From: Ottelia alismoides
Lineage: Eukaryota > Streptophyta > Magnoliopsida > Alismatales > Hydrocharitaceae
Reading direction: 5' to 3'
Assembly: GCA_037367405.1 (NCBI GenBank)
Contig: JAZKJV010002625.1
Span: forward strand, 248,001 to 312,000
Length of the DNA stretch: 64,000 bases
The translations under genes were made by a program, and so were the position numbers. Below are positions 26,516-38,844 of this stretch, one piece after another; position 1 is the first letter of the stretch, and each line of letters opens with the position of its first letter. Under the pieces are notes generated by a model that worked only from the letters and a program-made list of their open reading frames with translations, had not been told where the DNA came from and ran no database searches.

Positions 26516-27542
26516 CGTATATATATATTCTATATATACTTTAGAAGCCATAACTTGTACTTTATTGTATTGTTAATAATAGGCTCTAAAAGTATGGATA
26601 TATATATTTTGGATTTTAAAAGTCGATAGAAAACTATAAATATAAGTTAAACATGTTTAAAAAGGTTGTATATAAAATGTGTTATAAAATACTTGTATAA
26701 AGTTCGTAATTATTTTACATTTGTAAATAAATTTCTTCTGTAAATATTGTATAAAATCTATATAATTCTTGTATATAAAATATGTATAAAATTCTTTATA
26801 AAATGTGCATAATTCTTGTTAATTTGTGTAATTGATTCAATTCACTAAATCTTTCAAAATTACTAAAAATATAAAAGTTTTAAAATTCAGTTAAAAATTT
26901 GCAAAATTCTTTAAAAATTACATAAAAAACGTATTCAAAAAATTCACATCATAAAAAATCTTGCATTCATTCGTATTTTTTTCAGAACATTTTGATTCTT
27001 GAACCAAATGGATCTAAGTCTGAATGATGGAGCTTGGTTTAGGCCTTAATCCACTTAAATTTTAAGGAGACTTTATTAGGAACGAGAACTAAGACTCTTC
27101 AAGTCTTTTGGCTTAATTCTTTGGGTTCCATAGGGACCGTGTTCGGAATTCAACTTAAACTTGCCTAAGTAGGACACTTGTGTCTTCAGTTTAACTCTTC
27201 ATCATTTGAAACAATTTTGAACTCATGTACTACACTTAGCTCAACTTGTATGGGGTTGCGAAGGGCAACCCATTTTGATGGTGCATTTTCATTCTTGTCT
27301 AGTGGCGCAGACATCTAAAGACGGGAGTGTGGGGTTGAAATAAAGCTTTAGATGAGGGAAGGATTTGCTGGAATAATTTTTCCAAGACCCCAACAAATGG
27401 ATGGAAAAAAAGATGCCATATCCGTCGGGGCACAAAAGATCAATGCAGTGCAAAAATCACTTTCTACCAAAAAGAAGTCCAAATACCAAATACATACATG
27501 ACCACAATGGTCCAAGCTTCAGATAGCTTGCATATCTTGGTG
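26516..27542 (+). other. Non-coding 3' internal region of element I
   Basis: A/T-rich to about 26980, then mixed sequence (27000-27540) resembling B's 13237-13560, including AATAAAGCTT and GGTCCAAGCTTC blocks. No gene seen. It resumes after solo LTR K at 30896. Confidence 0.6.
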
Positions 27543-27547
27543 GAGAC

Positions 27548-30500
27548 TGATGAATCCTCATTCATCACTCTTTATTCTTTTATTTTAGCTAAATATCTTG
27601 GCAAAGCATCATGTACATAGTTGTAATACAATAAATTAGCAATAAGCATGCATTTGTTAATATTTAATAATTAGCATGTATTTGTGCAAAAATAAAAGAA
27701 TAAAGAATAAAAGAAAAAGAAGGAAATATTTAGAATAAATATGAGTGACCTGAACCTAAGACAGGGTCCAGTATGGCTTGATTGCTAAATAAAATAAGTT
27801 GAGAGAGATAGGGCCACTCTACCTTATACATATTTATCACCTATGCATTTAATTTATTTTTACAAAAATAAAAAATAAAAGGTATTTTTATCCTTTGGTA
27901 TTTATTCCTAAATAAAATAAAAATTGGAAAAATAAAATAAAAATAAAATTTTCTCTCTACAACCTGTACATAATACATGTATATATGTATCACTACCTAT
28001 TTATTTTACACTTGTAAATAAATAAGAAAAAATAAAATAAAAATTATTTTGTACTCCAAATATTATGTGGTAAATAAATAAAATATAAAATTGCAGTATT
28101 TGTACAAAAATAAGAGACAAAATAAATATACAAAATACATAGGTATTTTATACTTGTATATAATATAATATATTGTATATACCTTAAATTATTTTTCATA
28201 AAAATAAATAAAAATCACAAAAAATAGTTTCGAAAATAAATAAATTATTTTTCATTTTGAACATTTTTTAATTTAAAATCATTTTCTATTTTTAATTTAA
28301 TTTACAATTCTTTTTGACCAGGCTTTTTTCTGATTGGTCTAGGAGGGATGTTGACCCGGTCAACTGCCCCTCCCGGACCCTCCTAGCGCGCGGATCCGGG
28401 TTTTGCTCCTACTTATTCCATTTATCTTGAACGGATCATGCATCCTCCAGCTCCAATCTTCCACACGTGCCTTCCCCACGGATCCAGGATCCACGCGGAT
28501 CCCCAGGGGAGCTCGGACCTCTCTCAGATTGCGCTCCCTAGCCCGATTGCTCTGACCACCTGTGACATGCCATTATTCTTCCATCGCCTCTCCTGTTCAC
28601 TAGCTCACGCCACACCCTTCTCTTCTACCCTAGAATTCTTCGCCTAGGTGACAACAATCGGAGGATACCCTTGGTCATCGGAGAGGAGCGCTGCAGCCGA
28701 CGCTCAAGTCTCGTGGCCGGAGAACCACCATGACAAGCCTCCCCCATCTTCCGCAGCGAGGTTGAGGCGACGACCACCACCGACCGCACCCCCTGGAGCT
28801 CAGGATTCCACTAGGACCTTCAGGTATCTATCCCGTAGTCCATAGCTCCCATATTTGTTCAATCTTTAGGTTACCTTCCGCCGCACCTCCGCCAGCTCCG
28901 ACCAGCCAGTCAGAGCTTTGTTAGCCACTCCATCCGTTCCGATCGATCACCCAGCTCACCCTTCACCTTCTTACGCAATCTGATCATCCGAATCTGGGCT
29001 CGGGTAGCCAAGATTAGGCCATCAGTCTCCTCTATCGCTTCGTCGGAGACCCTCCGCTCATTCACCGTCGCTTCTCTTTGATTTCCGTCCAATAACCCTG
29101 ACCAGAGCCTTGCTCCGAGTCCGAGCTTTACCCTGCAGGTTTCAGCATGCGTGGAGACACCCAATATAGCTTGGACCACCTTCGTCGGAGCTCTCCAGTT
29201 ACAGCCACCTTCCCGGAGATCCGACCGTCATCGAGTTCATCTAACCCGTTCACCCGACGCAGAGGGACCCCACGATTTGTTCCCCTCCTGTCGATCGTTC
29301 ATTGGAGCTTCGGATCATCGCCGGTGCTCTGGAAGAACTTGCCTAGGTGGAGTTCTTCTAGTGCCTCTCTCCGTCGTTGGATCGACTCCTTCTCCCAGAT
29401 GCCATCCTTGCCATCCATTCACAGCAGTTGTCAGGCTGTTTGATGTCAGATCTAACGACCCTCGTACCACCCACGTCGCACCTTCTGACGACCATTGGAT
29501 CTGACAGATGCCAGCATGAGAGCCGCACGTCTGCCTCCACTCAGCGCCTGCCACCTGTCCACCCCACGCAACATTCACGTGCCGCATGGGTAATTTGCTC
29601 CATCTACCCTGCGTTTATTTCAGCTTTCATTTCAGTTTGTAAAATAAAGTGATACAGTGGACATTTTTGCATGTTAGCTCTTGTAGTTTTAGATATTGCA
29701 TTTCAGTCCTACCTGTGTGGACCCACATGTGTCGTCACGTGTTATTTGGGTTATTTGCACTTATTGTCCTGGACTTATTTTCTGTTATGATTTGAAGTTA
29801 TAGTTTCAGTATTTGCAATTATACCCCTGTGCGTACTGATTTGGGACATGTGCGGATTTGATGTGAAAATTACAGATAGGACCCTATAGTTTTATGCATG
29901 TTATTTATTGGTCCAGAACATGTTTTCTTTGTAGATTAGTCCATGTATGCTGTGTGTTTGATTTTATTGAATAAATAACAAATATTGTCCAAAAATTACG
30001 AAATTTTGATACATGGCTCCTGCCATGGTGTAGGAGTTTCTATGAATTTTTGGTTTTATTTTGTTTTCGTTTAGCATTTTTAAAAATTCAAAAACCTCAA
30101 ATATTATTCCTATTTGTTTCTAAAAATCCAATAAAAAAATTAAAAACCTTTGAAAAATTCTGAAAAAAATTCTTATTTGCTTGTGTTGTGTTGTTTTAAT
30201 TACTTTCCAACTTTCATCTCATTCCCTTTTATAAAAATTATAAAAATAAAAAAGAGTAAAAATCTTAGCAAAATCAGTAAAAATTCATACAAAATCAAAC
30301 AAAAATGTGTTTTAAGTTTCTATAGTTAGATTTTATTTTATAGTTTATCATAAAAATATCGTTGGGATTTTATAAGCATTTTACTTAATTTTAAATTGCC
30401 TTTATATCCCAGCTGGACACTGCTTGTCATTTTTGAGTTTATTTTATTTTTATAAAATTAATTAAAAATCAGAAAAATCCCATAAAATCCATAAAAACAT

Positions 30501-30890
30501 TTAAATATTTTAAAAACCTAAAAATATTTTTGTTTGAATTTTCTGAGTGATTTTGATGCTTTAAGTAATTGTTGGATTGTGAGTTTTTGAGTTCTTTTGC
30601 ACTTTTTCTTAATATTAAAAATCATAAAAAATTTCGAAAAACATAAAAACCACCATCTCTTTATTTTCTTTGGATTTCTGACTACTTCGTAGCGTTAGCA
30701 TCACGTGCTTCTTGTGTTCAACCCTGGTAGATATACCAGGTAAAATAAATTAGCGAGACCGCTATCTTTGCTTACTTGATTGATTTTCTATTTTGGTGGT
30801 CTTTCTTTTTCTTGATTGACTTAGCCTTGTTATTCGGGTCACAATGACCTTAATTATTACTTAACCCGAGTAGCTGAGGCCACGTCATCA
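27548..30890 (+). mobile_element. Solo LTR K (3343 bp) inside element I
   Basis: It starts TGATGAATCC, ends GTCATCA, and is flanked by the 5-bp duplication GAGAC (27543-27547 and 30891-30895). No polypurine tract precedes it and no primer site follows it, so it is a solo LTR left by unequal recombination. It holds an A/T-rich first kilobase, a GC-rich region (28320-29600) and an A/T-rich tail. ORFs in the GC-rich part are short and overlap on both strands. Confidence 0.9.
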
Positions 30891-30895
30891 GAGAC

Positions 30896-31445
30896 TTGGC
30901 TAAACTGTCCAAGCTTCACAAGGAGATGTGACTACATTGGTCACACTCCAATTCTCTTCTCATTCTTCTACTTCTCTTTATTCGATTGTGGACACAACAC
31001 GACATGACCTTTGAAGGAAATACCCCCCTCCTCAAGGATCGAGTAGCTAGACGAGGAAGAAATGGGAGTGTATTATTGGGATGGGTGGTTTCTTCGCTTC
31101 TTCAAGCAAGAAGAGCTAACACCTTTCACACATAATACAAATTGACTTCAAGGTTGAATAATTTGCGTGATGGATGGGTGGATTTGAGCTGGCTTTTGAG
31201 GTGAACTTGGATAGGGCTTTGTGGAACTTGAGGGCTGTTGAGACTTAAATCCTAATTCCAATGAGGTCCAGACAAACTGTTAATCCAAAGGCATATTCTA
31301 AGTTCTTGAATTTGGTTGAAGTGAAATTCAATTTAAAGAACAATCATATTCTAAGTTCTTATATTTTCCTTTTCTTTTCTTTTCATCTTTAACTTATTTA
31401 TAGAATAAGTGTTTGCTAAGGGACTAGCAAAGGTGTATAGGGGAA
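30896..31445 (+). mobile_element. Element I internal region, continued, with polypurine tract
   Basis: The sequence continues I's 3' untranslated region after solo LTR K. It is homologous to 13530-14074 of element B (ACTACATTGGTC, TACCCC.CTCCTC and related blocks). It ends with a TTTGCTAAGGGACTAGCAAA stem-loop and the purine tract AAAGGTGTATAGGGGAA, just before the LTR start at 31446. Confidence 0.8.
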
Positions 31446-32545
31446 TGATGAATCCATGATTCATCACCTTTATTCTTTCATTTTGGCTAAAATCCTTTGT
31501 AAAATACAGGTAAATATTCACTAATTCTTAGTAATTAACATCCTAACCTCATTTGTTAATATTATATATTTAACACTTATTTTATCCAAAATAAAATAAT
31601 AAAGAGAAAAAAAAAGAAAAGAAGGATGTAGATATGAAATATGTACAGACTGATCCTAACCCTGAGACTGGGTCGATATTGGCTTGGTTGACAAAACAAA
31701 TAGTAGGGGGAGATAAGGATCCTAATTTATAAAAAATATCATAAAATCAAGATCACAAATGTACATCTACAAGTTTTCACCTTGTACATATGTTCACCTA
31801 TTTTATTTATCATTTAAAAAATTTCAAATCAAAATATCTTCTTCACAAATGTGTATAATATATATATATGTTAATTTACAAAAATATCAGGAAAATTATT
31901 TAAGTATAAATAAATAATTATGATGAACCTAAAAAACCTAAAAATCCAACTTCCAAGGTTCATAATTATTTATAGAAAACTCCAAATTGACCAAACTCAC
32001 TTTTAAACTTCGTTTATAACTAATACTATTTACTAAAAATACCCAAAAATATTAGAATAAAATGAGTGAGTTTTGACGTTTGGAATCCTTTGTATATAAG
32101 TAATATATGTAAATAAATCTTCTTTATTTCCTATTTAATTATTCCTAATCCTATTTAACCTAATTATTTTTCTAGTGTGTTTCTAAAAACCAGGAAAATA
32201 TATAAAAGTATAACTTAAATTTATTTATTATTAAATGCCAATAAATCCCAAAACTAAAAAGTCGCAAAGCCAAACTTTCGAACCTTATAACTCGGCCATA
32301 TGGACTCCGAATTCGACGTACTCTCTTTTAAAAATTGTCTATCAAATAAAAGTGATTTCACTAAAATCAGAGTTAATATGTAAAAAGTAGGTTTTCGAAC
32401 CCTATTGGTATAAATTGTACAATGTATCTTAATCCTATTCTATTTAATTTTTGTTATTTCTTGTACTTTTACATTTTATTAATAATTTATTAATGTTTTT
32501 TATTACTATAAAATAAAAATAAAATTTATTCTAAATGGTACTTAC
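31446..32545 (+). repeat. 3' LTR of element I, first about 1.1 kb only
   Basis: It begins TGATGAATCCATG after the polypurine tract. It contains the conserved GAGACTGGGTCGATATTGGC and AGTAGGGGGAGATAAGGATC blocks. LTR-like sequence stops near 32545, where composition changes to the unrelated segment at 32546, so the remainder of the LTR is missing. Confidence 0.75.
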
Positions 32546-32786
32546 TGTGAGCCCTGGAGTCCTTGATTAGTAATTGTCATGATGCTGGTGACTGTTGGGA
32601 CTGTAGTCATTCATCTCTGGTTTGTCGGCTGATAAGATCATTAAGATTGACTAGCTTGCTAGCTATTCCTTATTCGTGCAAATCGAGAAAGTCAAACCAC
32701 CGATCTCTTCCGAAGGAGTCAGCTGTCTGTGCGAGTTACCTTCTTCTAAGTTCCGAGTCAGATTCTTCTATGCTCTGCTGGATGAC
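32546..32786. other. Low-copy-looking segment, possible mitochondrial insertion, left part
   Basis: Base composition and word use differ from the LTR DNA on both sides and resemble plant mitochondrial intergenic DNA (AGCTATTCCTTATTCG, CTTCCGAAGGAGTCAGC style). It is continuous with 42452 onward once element C and one copy of its ATGAC duplication are removed. No gene recognised. The mitochondrial origin is an impression, not an alignment. Confidence 0.35.
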
Positions 32787-35700
32787 TGATGAACGCGAAA
32801 TTCGCCTCTTTAATAAATATATCTTTAGTCGTAGTACAGGAGGCGAATTTTGTTCAACAAAAACCACAATCTTTGAATGCTGTGGACTATTTGTGCTTGG
32901 CAAGTCTACCAAGGTCGAACACAGGGACACATCTGCTTAATTATAGCTTTTGAATTTTGATTCATGAAGTTCAATATGAATTAATCTCAATTTCAGGTCC
33001 ATATGCAATTTATGATGCACTATGATATTTACAAGGTGATGCCATGATGCATGCATTTTTTATTTGTTTTTATGTAAGTTAAAATGATGCTTGGGCAAAC
33101 AATGCAAGAAAATATGCCTGATGAATAAAAGGCTACAATTATACCCTAAAATGCGAGCAATGCAATAAGGAATGAAGTTAGAGCCATTTTGGACACATCA
33201 TTAAAAATCGGTCATCAAATCAAGCAAGACAAATAGAGCATGGTCCCATTTTTTGACATAAAAATTCACTTAATTTAAAACAGTGTCAAATGAGACAAAT
33301 AAGTATGCTAGATTGTAGAGGACAAAACAAGGATCAAAACGACACTAAAATCATGCAATTTGGACCTACGATGCTCAAGTTATGCTAAAAATAGTGCAAG
33401 GGCATAATTGTAATAAAAATGCAATAAAATAAAGGGATAAATATTGCATTTAGGTCCCTGGAGGGACCTAGATGCAAATACGAAAAACTGCCTGGGCCTG
33501 GATGATATTTTCCCATATGCGCGGGGGCCTTATTGCAATTGTGGAAAACTTCGAGGGCCTCCCTGTAAATTACCCCAGGCGCGCACGTGAGGCACGCGCC
33601 TGGAGGACCATTCTGCAATATCCATAAACTCCGGGGTCTTTATCGCAAATTACCCAGGCCCCCACGTGCGGTGCACGTGAGGGCCCAGGCTCGGGAGGCT
33701 GGCTGAGGCTCGGGCCACGTGGCGCCTGTATGTGGTCTGTCGGGAGGCTCGGATGACCCGAGCCTATAGGTTGGGGAAGCGGCTCGGGTCCTCCACGTGG
33801 TGTCATCAGGACCGTCCGATCAGGAGGATCGGACGGTGCCTGTACCTTCGTTCTCCTCCGCAGTTCACCGGAGGAGGCGGGGCTCCGGCGAACTGCCCTT
33901 GACTCCGCCTCGCCTCGCGAGGCCTTCTGAAGGTCGTTGAAGCTTTCTGGAGGTCCGGCGAAGGTGTCCAAGCAACGACGAGGCTCCGCGGTAGATCAGC
34001 GGTGGCTCTCGGTGAAGCCTCGTCGGAGACGAGGAGCTCGAAGGTGCTCCGATGCCAACTCCGGCCATTGAAGAGATCTGCAAGTGTTAGTGATAGCCGA
34101 AGCCTTGAGCGAGTGTGTGCGAGTGAGAGGAGGTGAATGAGCGGCCGTGAAGCGACGGGAGGCGATGGCCGGAAGACTCTTCTCCGGCGGAGCAGGTGAA
34201 GAGGGGGATCGGTACGGAGGGGGGTTCTGGAGAAGGGAGAGGGGACGGCGAGATTGCTGGTGGTCGGGTGAAGGTCGTGGGGTGATTAGGTGAAGATGAT
34301 GACGGCTGGATGTGGAGGAAAAAATGGGAGAAAAAGAGAGCAAAGGTGGGCACCTCGCCGGAGCGAGATGTAGCGGAGGAGGCGGTCTGGGCAGAGCACC
34401 GGGGGCGCTCGGGTCATGGCTCGACCTGGACGACCCCTCCAGGGAGCTTAGCTACCACCAGAGAGGTGGAGCTTACATGGCGGAGCAGCCATGGATCACA
34501 CCGGGGCTTCGGCCGTCGACGCCCCCTTGCAAGGGCTCCTCCGCTGTCACCGGAGAGCCAGGGGCTCGGGCCGAAGCTCCCAAATGGTGGATTGATTGGT
34601 GGAGGGATTAGGTGACGGTAGGAGGCGTAATAAATCGAAGAAAATAAAGAAAAAACAAAGAAGAAGATCTCCTCGCCGGAGCGAGGAGTTGGCGGAGGAT
34701 AGTCGATCTGGGCTGAGCTCCAAGAAGCTCGGGGTCTTCGCCTCGGCCTGGCCGATCATTCCAGGGGACTCGATGGTGGCAGAGCCACCAGAACACGGCG
34801 GAGGACGCCGTGGGTCAACACCAGGCCAACATCGTCTTCGTCTCGACAATTCCGCCCCTCCGCTGTCACCGGAGGGGCGGAGGAGGCTAGATGGAGGCCC
34901 CACAATGGTGGACCAGGTGCAGCGGTGGCGGAGAGGGGGTTAAATAGGCGGAGGAGAACGGCAGTTACGTGGGTAGAAGGGGGGTTTCGATGGGGATTTT
35001 AATGGTGGAGGAGTGATGGCGAGGGTGGTTAATGGTGGCGCGAGGATGGCGGAGGTACGGGCTAGGTGCTGGCGGCGTTACGAGAGGAGGTGGGTGGCTG
35101 GAGCGCTTTCTAAAATAGGAAGGGGGCGGAGGTTTCACCCGATGTAACGGTTGGAGGGTGAGGTACTCGGGAGGTAGGAGACGATCGATCAACCGTTGGA
35201 TCTAGCGATCCAACGGGTAGGATGAGGGTGCGAACAGAGGGTTAGGATCAGATCAAAAGATCTGATCCGACGGTGAGGATTAGGCGCCATTAAGCGGTTT
35301 AGATGACTAGGAGAGGAAGATCGGACGGCAAAGCTTGAAGGGGTGTCGTGGAGGGCGGACATCCGTTTGATTCTAGTGAGATCAGACGGCTAAGGAGATA
35401 GGGTGACGTGGCTCGAGGATCACCGTGGGATGGAAAGAGGATCGGAGGGCTGGTGTTTAGGCGCTAAGGGGCGGCTCAGATTTGATTCGGGGATTCGATC
35501 GTACGGTGGAAGATAGAGCGGGTTATGGATGGTGAAGATCAGATCCTAAGATCTGATCGAGTGGCTAGGAAGTAGGCGGGGACGGGTGGTTAGGATTGAG
35601 AGCTTGTTGAGATCTACGGCTGGGGTTGATGGGATGACGTGGGGAAACGAGAGGCGACGGATGGTCGCGTGATCGAACGGTGGAGGTCGAAGGGAGACGT

Positions 35701-36388
35701 GGCGTGAGGATAGGCGTTGGATGATGGAAGGATCGGATGGCTGAGGTTGGGGCGGATGTGTGCGGATAAGATCAGATCTGAGAGTCAGATCTGATGGCTG
35801 TGAGCAAGGCACGGAGGGACGGTGAGGATGGAGGCGAGGATGGTGCGATCCAACGGCCCAGGAGAGGGCCGGGTGTCGCGAGAAGATGCGGGCCACGTGG
35901 GCGGCCCAGGGGGCTCCACGTGGCCCAATCAGAATAATTCAAAACATAAATACAAAGAAAAATAGAAAAGAAATAGTTAGAGGACGAATTAGGAAAAAGT
36001 CAAAACATGAAAGTTGCTCGTCTCAACGAGATCTACAACTTTCATGTTGGTCAAAAAGCCAAAAGAGGTCATCTGTACAAAAGCTATTTTTGGGGGTATT
36101 TTTAAGGGGATAAAAACATCGGTTTTGTGGTTTTGAGTGGTATATTGTATTTTTTAGTGGTTTTAAAGGTCAGTGAATTATAGACAACTTATCTACCTGA
36201 TTTTTAGGGGTTTTTGAGTTATAAAATAATTACAGAAAAATAAGGGAAATTAAAAACAAATAATTAAGGGTTAATTATACACAATATTGTACATGATAAA
36301 AATAGAGTTTTAAAGGATATTTTTATTGGCTTGTTTAAGCAGGGATTTTAATAAGGAGTTTTTAGCACGATGAATACGAGATTCATCA
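32787..36388 (-). repeat. 3' LTR of element C (3602 bp)
   Basis: It is bounded by TGATGAACGCG and GATTCATCA. A GC-rich core (33460-35930) contains several CACGTG G-boxes, repeated GATCGGACGG and GATCAGATC words, and a minus-strand TATA-like CTATTTAACC at 34939-34948. The many open frames of 60-133 codons overlap on both strands and look like products of GC richness, not genes. Confidence 0.93.
36004..36048. repeat. 45-nt hairpin in element C LTR
   Basis: Arms AACATGAAAGTTG and CAACTTTCATGTT pair perfectly around a short core. The homologous site at 42062-42106 in the 5' LTR has one arm mutation. Element L carries a homologous hairpin at 47159-47203. Confidence 0.7.
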
Positions 36389-36424
36389 TACCCCTATACT
36401 TAAACCATGCTCGTCCTCGAGCAT
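36389..36424 (-). promoter_or_regulatory. Polypurine tract and stem-loop of element C
   Basis: The minus strand reads a TGCTCGAGGACGAGCA stem-loop, then TTTAAGTATAGGGGTA, then the LTR start. The same arrangement is at 53021-53056 in element L. Confidence 0.85.
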
Positions 36425-38824
36425 CTAAAGAATGAAGGAGTTGGATTAATTCCTGACAGTGCGTGTGAAAAATTCAAGGCTTGATCTTTCGAAGACCCTT
36501 GACCTGAGTGATCCTAAAATTCTGGGTTTATCCGAGCCTTAGTCAGAAGGAATCCAACTTCTCTGATTATCAGACTCTCTTTTTGTACATATAATATAAG
36601 GATATGACATTTAGTGTACTGCATTTCATGAGAGCCGAGTCGAGGCATCACCCAAAGTTCCAGTCCCAAAGACTCTCCTCTAGACCTAATCCTTAATACT
36701 AGGGAAGAAGTCTACTCTTGCTTCAGTCAACCATCTCTTTAGTTTGTCAGACTTTAAAATGTAGATGGACGGCCAGATGATGGAGGTACTAGGATTGTGT
36801 ATAATTTTCTCACCCTCACATTGGAACAAGGGGCCTCTCGAGTGCCTTTTACTCAACACATGTATATTAATACTTTGTTGATCAATGTGTCCGTCAAGAG
36901 AGTTGGAGTCGTCTACACTTGTTTTTCTGGGAGTACACCGGGTGTGTCTTTTTTGAGTATCTAAGATACCTTCGACACCCAGACTTGTATCGCTTACAAT
37001 GCAGGGCCCTTTTTGTGGTGTCAGCCCGACTCCTTGGTCCTATTTAGCGCTTGGTCCAAGTGGACACTTTGAAAATGGTTGGGAGCGCTCGCCATTGGTG
37101 GAAGCTCATTTGGGATTGACTTTGATTTTAGAGCTTTTCTTTAACATTTCATTTCTTTTGTTGGCTAGCTCCACTGCTTTTACCAAGAGATTGGCGCACA
37201 CTGATCAACAAGTTTTTTTTTAAGTTTCATCACACCCTGGCACTTTTAGGTAAATATCAAGAGATAGCATATGAATCTTGTTCACATACTGGCTAGGGTT
37301 TTTGCTGACACTCAGGTTTTCTGAAGCCTTTGTTAACTTTATCCCATCCTCGAATATCATAAGATCGGGTCTAATTTTAAATCTCTGATCCTAGTTCCTC
37401 AAGTGATATCTCATCTCAGCTCATCAATCATGCAGTTGTGGAAGTGACTGTGCTGATCATATTTCTTGAAAGTAGAGATAAAGAGTGCAATATAGCACTC
37501 AAATCTTTCAAACCAGAGGAGTGTGGATATTTAAGTCAGGAAAACCCTAATGACTAAGGCATGTTAACTCAGACTCTCAAGATCCCAGAGATCCAGTGTC
37601 CTCAAAAATCCTCAAGCCTTGCGTGAGTGTGATTGTGTCAGGAATACACCAACTCCACGGGTTAGTGAATTTTTGTGTGATTTTTATCTTTTGCAAATTT
37701 TTATGGGTTTTAATTTTATACTTTTTTTTATTCCTCGGAGAGACAATGACTGGCCCAGGCTCAAATAAAAGTATACACTTTCAGCCAGTATGTGTGTAAG
37801 TACGGGCCGAGGCCCGTGTTACTTGAGGACGGGGCCGTATGCGATGTCCTCTAAACCACCCACTCTGTTAAGGGAGACCGAGGTTCCCTCACTAAAAATG
37901 CCTACTAAACCTAGTAGTCAGAGTCAACCTCCAAGAAATTTTTTTTTAATATAGGAATATTCACAAAAAATAAACCCTCAAATTTTAATTTTTACAGGAT
38001 CTTACTCATTCACTAGTTTACCAAAACCCAGCCCGAAAAATAAAATTTAAAAAGTTTTAAAAAACGCGAGCTAAGGCTAAAGTAATAAACAATAATATAC
38101 GGTATACCCCCCTATACTTAAAATTTGCTATGTCCTCATAGCACAAGTGCCATGAAGCCAAGGCTCGGTTCAAGTACAGGGAGATATAGCGGAACTGAGG
38201 AGGAGAGTCCCCCTATACTTAGGCCAAAATTGGCCTAAGTACAAGAAGACAGGACGAGGGATGGAAGAGCAGGCAGGTCCCCCCTATACTTAGGCTACAA
38301 ATAGCCTAAGTAAGGTCTGTGTTAAGGGGGGGGTTCTATGATACAAGGGAGAGGGGGAGGGGGTTCGTGAAGAGTAGATATATACAGAGAGAGAGAGAGA
38401 GAGTGAAATATACAGGGGAAGGGTGGGGGTGAATATGTGCAGTGTAGATGTGTGTGTGGGGGGGGGATTTTTTTTTTTTTTGAATACAATATGCAAGACT
38501 GAAAAAGAAATATGCAGATGCAAGTTTTCTTTCTTTTTTTTTCTTTTTTTTTTTACAAAATGCAATGCAATTTTTGACTGTTGAAATCTCCCAAATCCTT
38601 CACAGGTTCTTTCGCGGCCTCTTCAGCGGAAGTATTTGACTTCACGCCTCCATGAGGATCAAGCGTCCTCGATCACCATGGGCCCTGCCACAAAAGATAA
38701 ACGTTAGAAAACCAGAGAAATTAAATCCGCAAAATAATATGCAACTAAATGATGCATGGAATGAGGACCTAGAAATTATTGAATTAATTAAAAAATCAAA
38801 ATTCAAAAATTAAGCAAAGCCGCA
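36425..38824 (-). other. Internal region of element C, non-coding, with three hairpin modules
   Basis: Stem-loop/purine modules lie at 38107-38142, 38209-38242 and 38279-38314. The stretch 37790-37930 is homologous to 51580-51720 of element L in the opposite strand (CTACTAAACC, GTCCTCTAAACCACC, GAGGACGGGGCC blocks), and 36990-37240 to 52230-52450. So C and L share their internal region. A GA-rich and GT-rich simple repeat fills 38340-38560. No coding region seen. Confidence 0.7.
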
Positions 38825-38842
38825 TCCCCGGCAACGGCGCCA
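38825..38842 (-). promoter_or_regulatory. Primer binding site, tRNA-Asp type (element C)
   Basis: The minus strand reads TGGCGCCGTTGCCGGGGA, identical to D's site, separated from the LTR by two bases. Confidence 0.92.
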
Positions 38843-38844
38843 TT

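Larger units (their letters stand above)
17600..32545 (+). mobile_element. Element I: decayed Athila-lineage retrotransposon with gag and protease remnants
   Basis: The order is 5' LTR remnant, degenerate tRNA-Asp type primer site (22528), gag (22850-24600), protease (24840-25185), untranslated region with hairpin array, polypurine tract (about 31433-31445), then a 3' LTR fragment. Two later insertions interrupt it: a Pack-MULE in the 5' LTR and solo LTR K in the internal region. Every coding segment has stops or frameshifts. RT, RNase H and integrase are absent, so it was either internally deleted or descended from a gag-protease-only derivative. It is the key to assigning the whole family to Athila. 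Confidence 0.8.

Noticed and set aside
33570..34943. Cluster of 75-133 codon ORFs on both strands, repeated at 39628-41001
   Set aside because: GC-rich LTR of element C; frames overlap on both strands, lack known domains, and differ between LTRs like neutral sequence.
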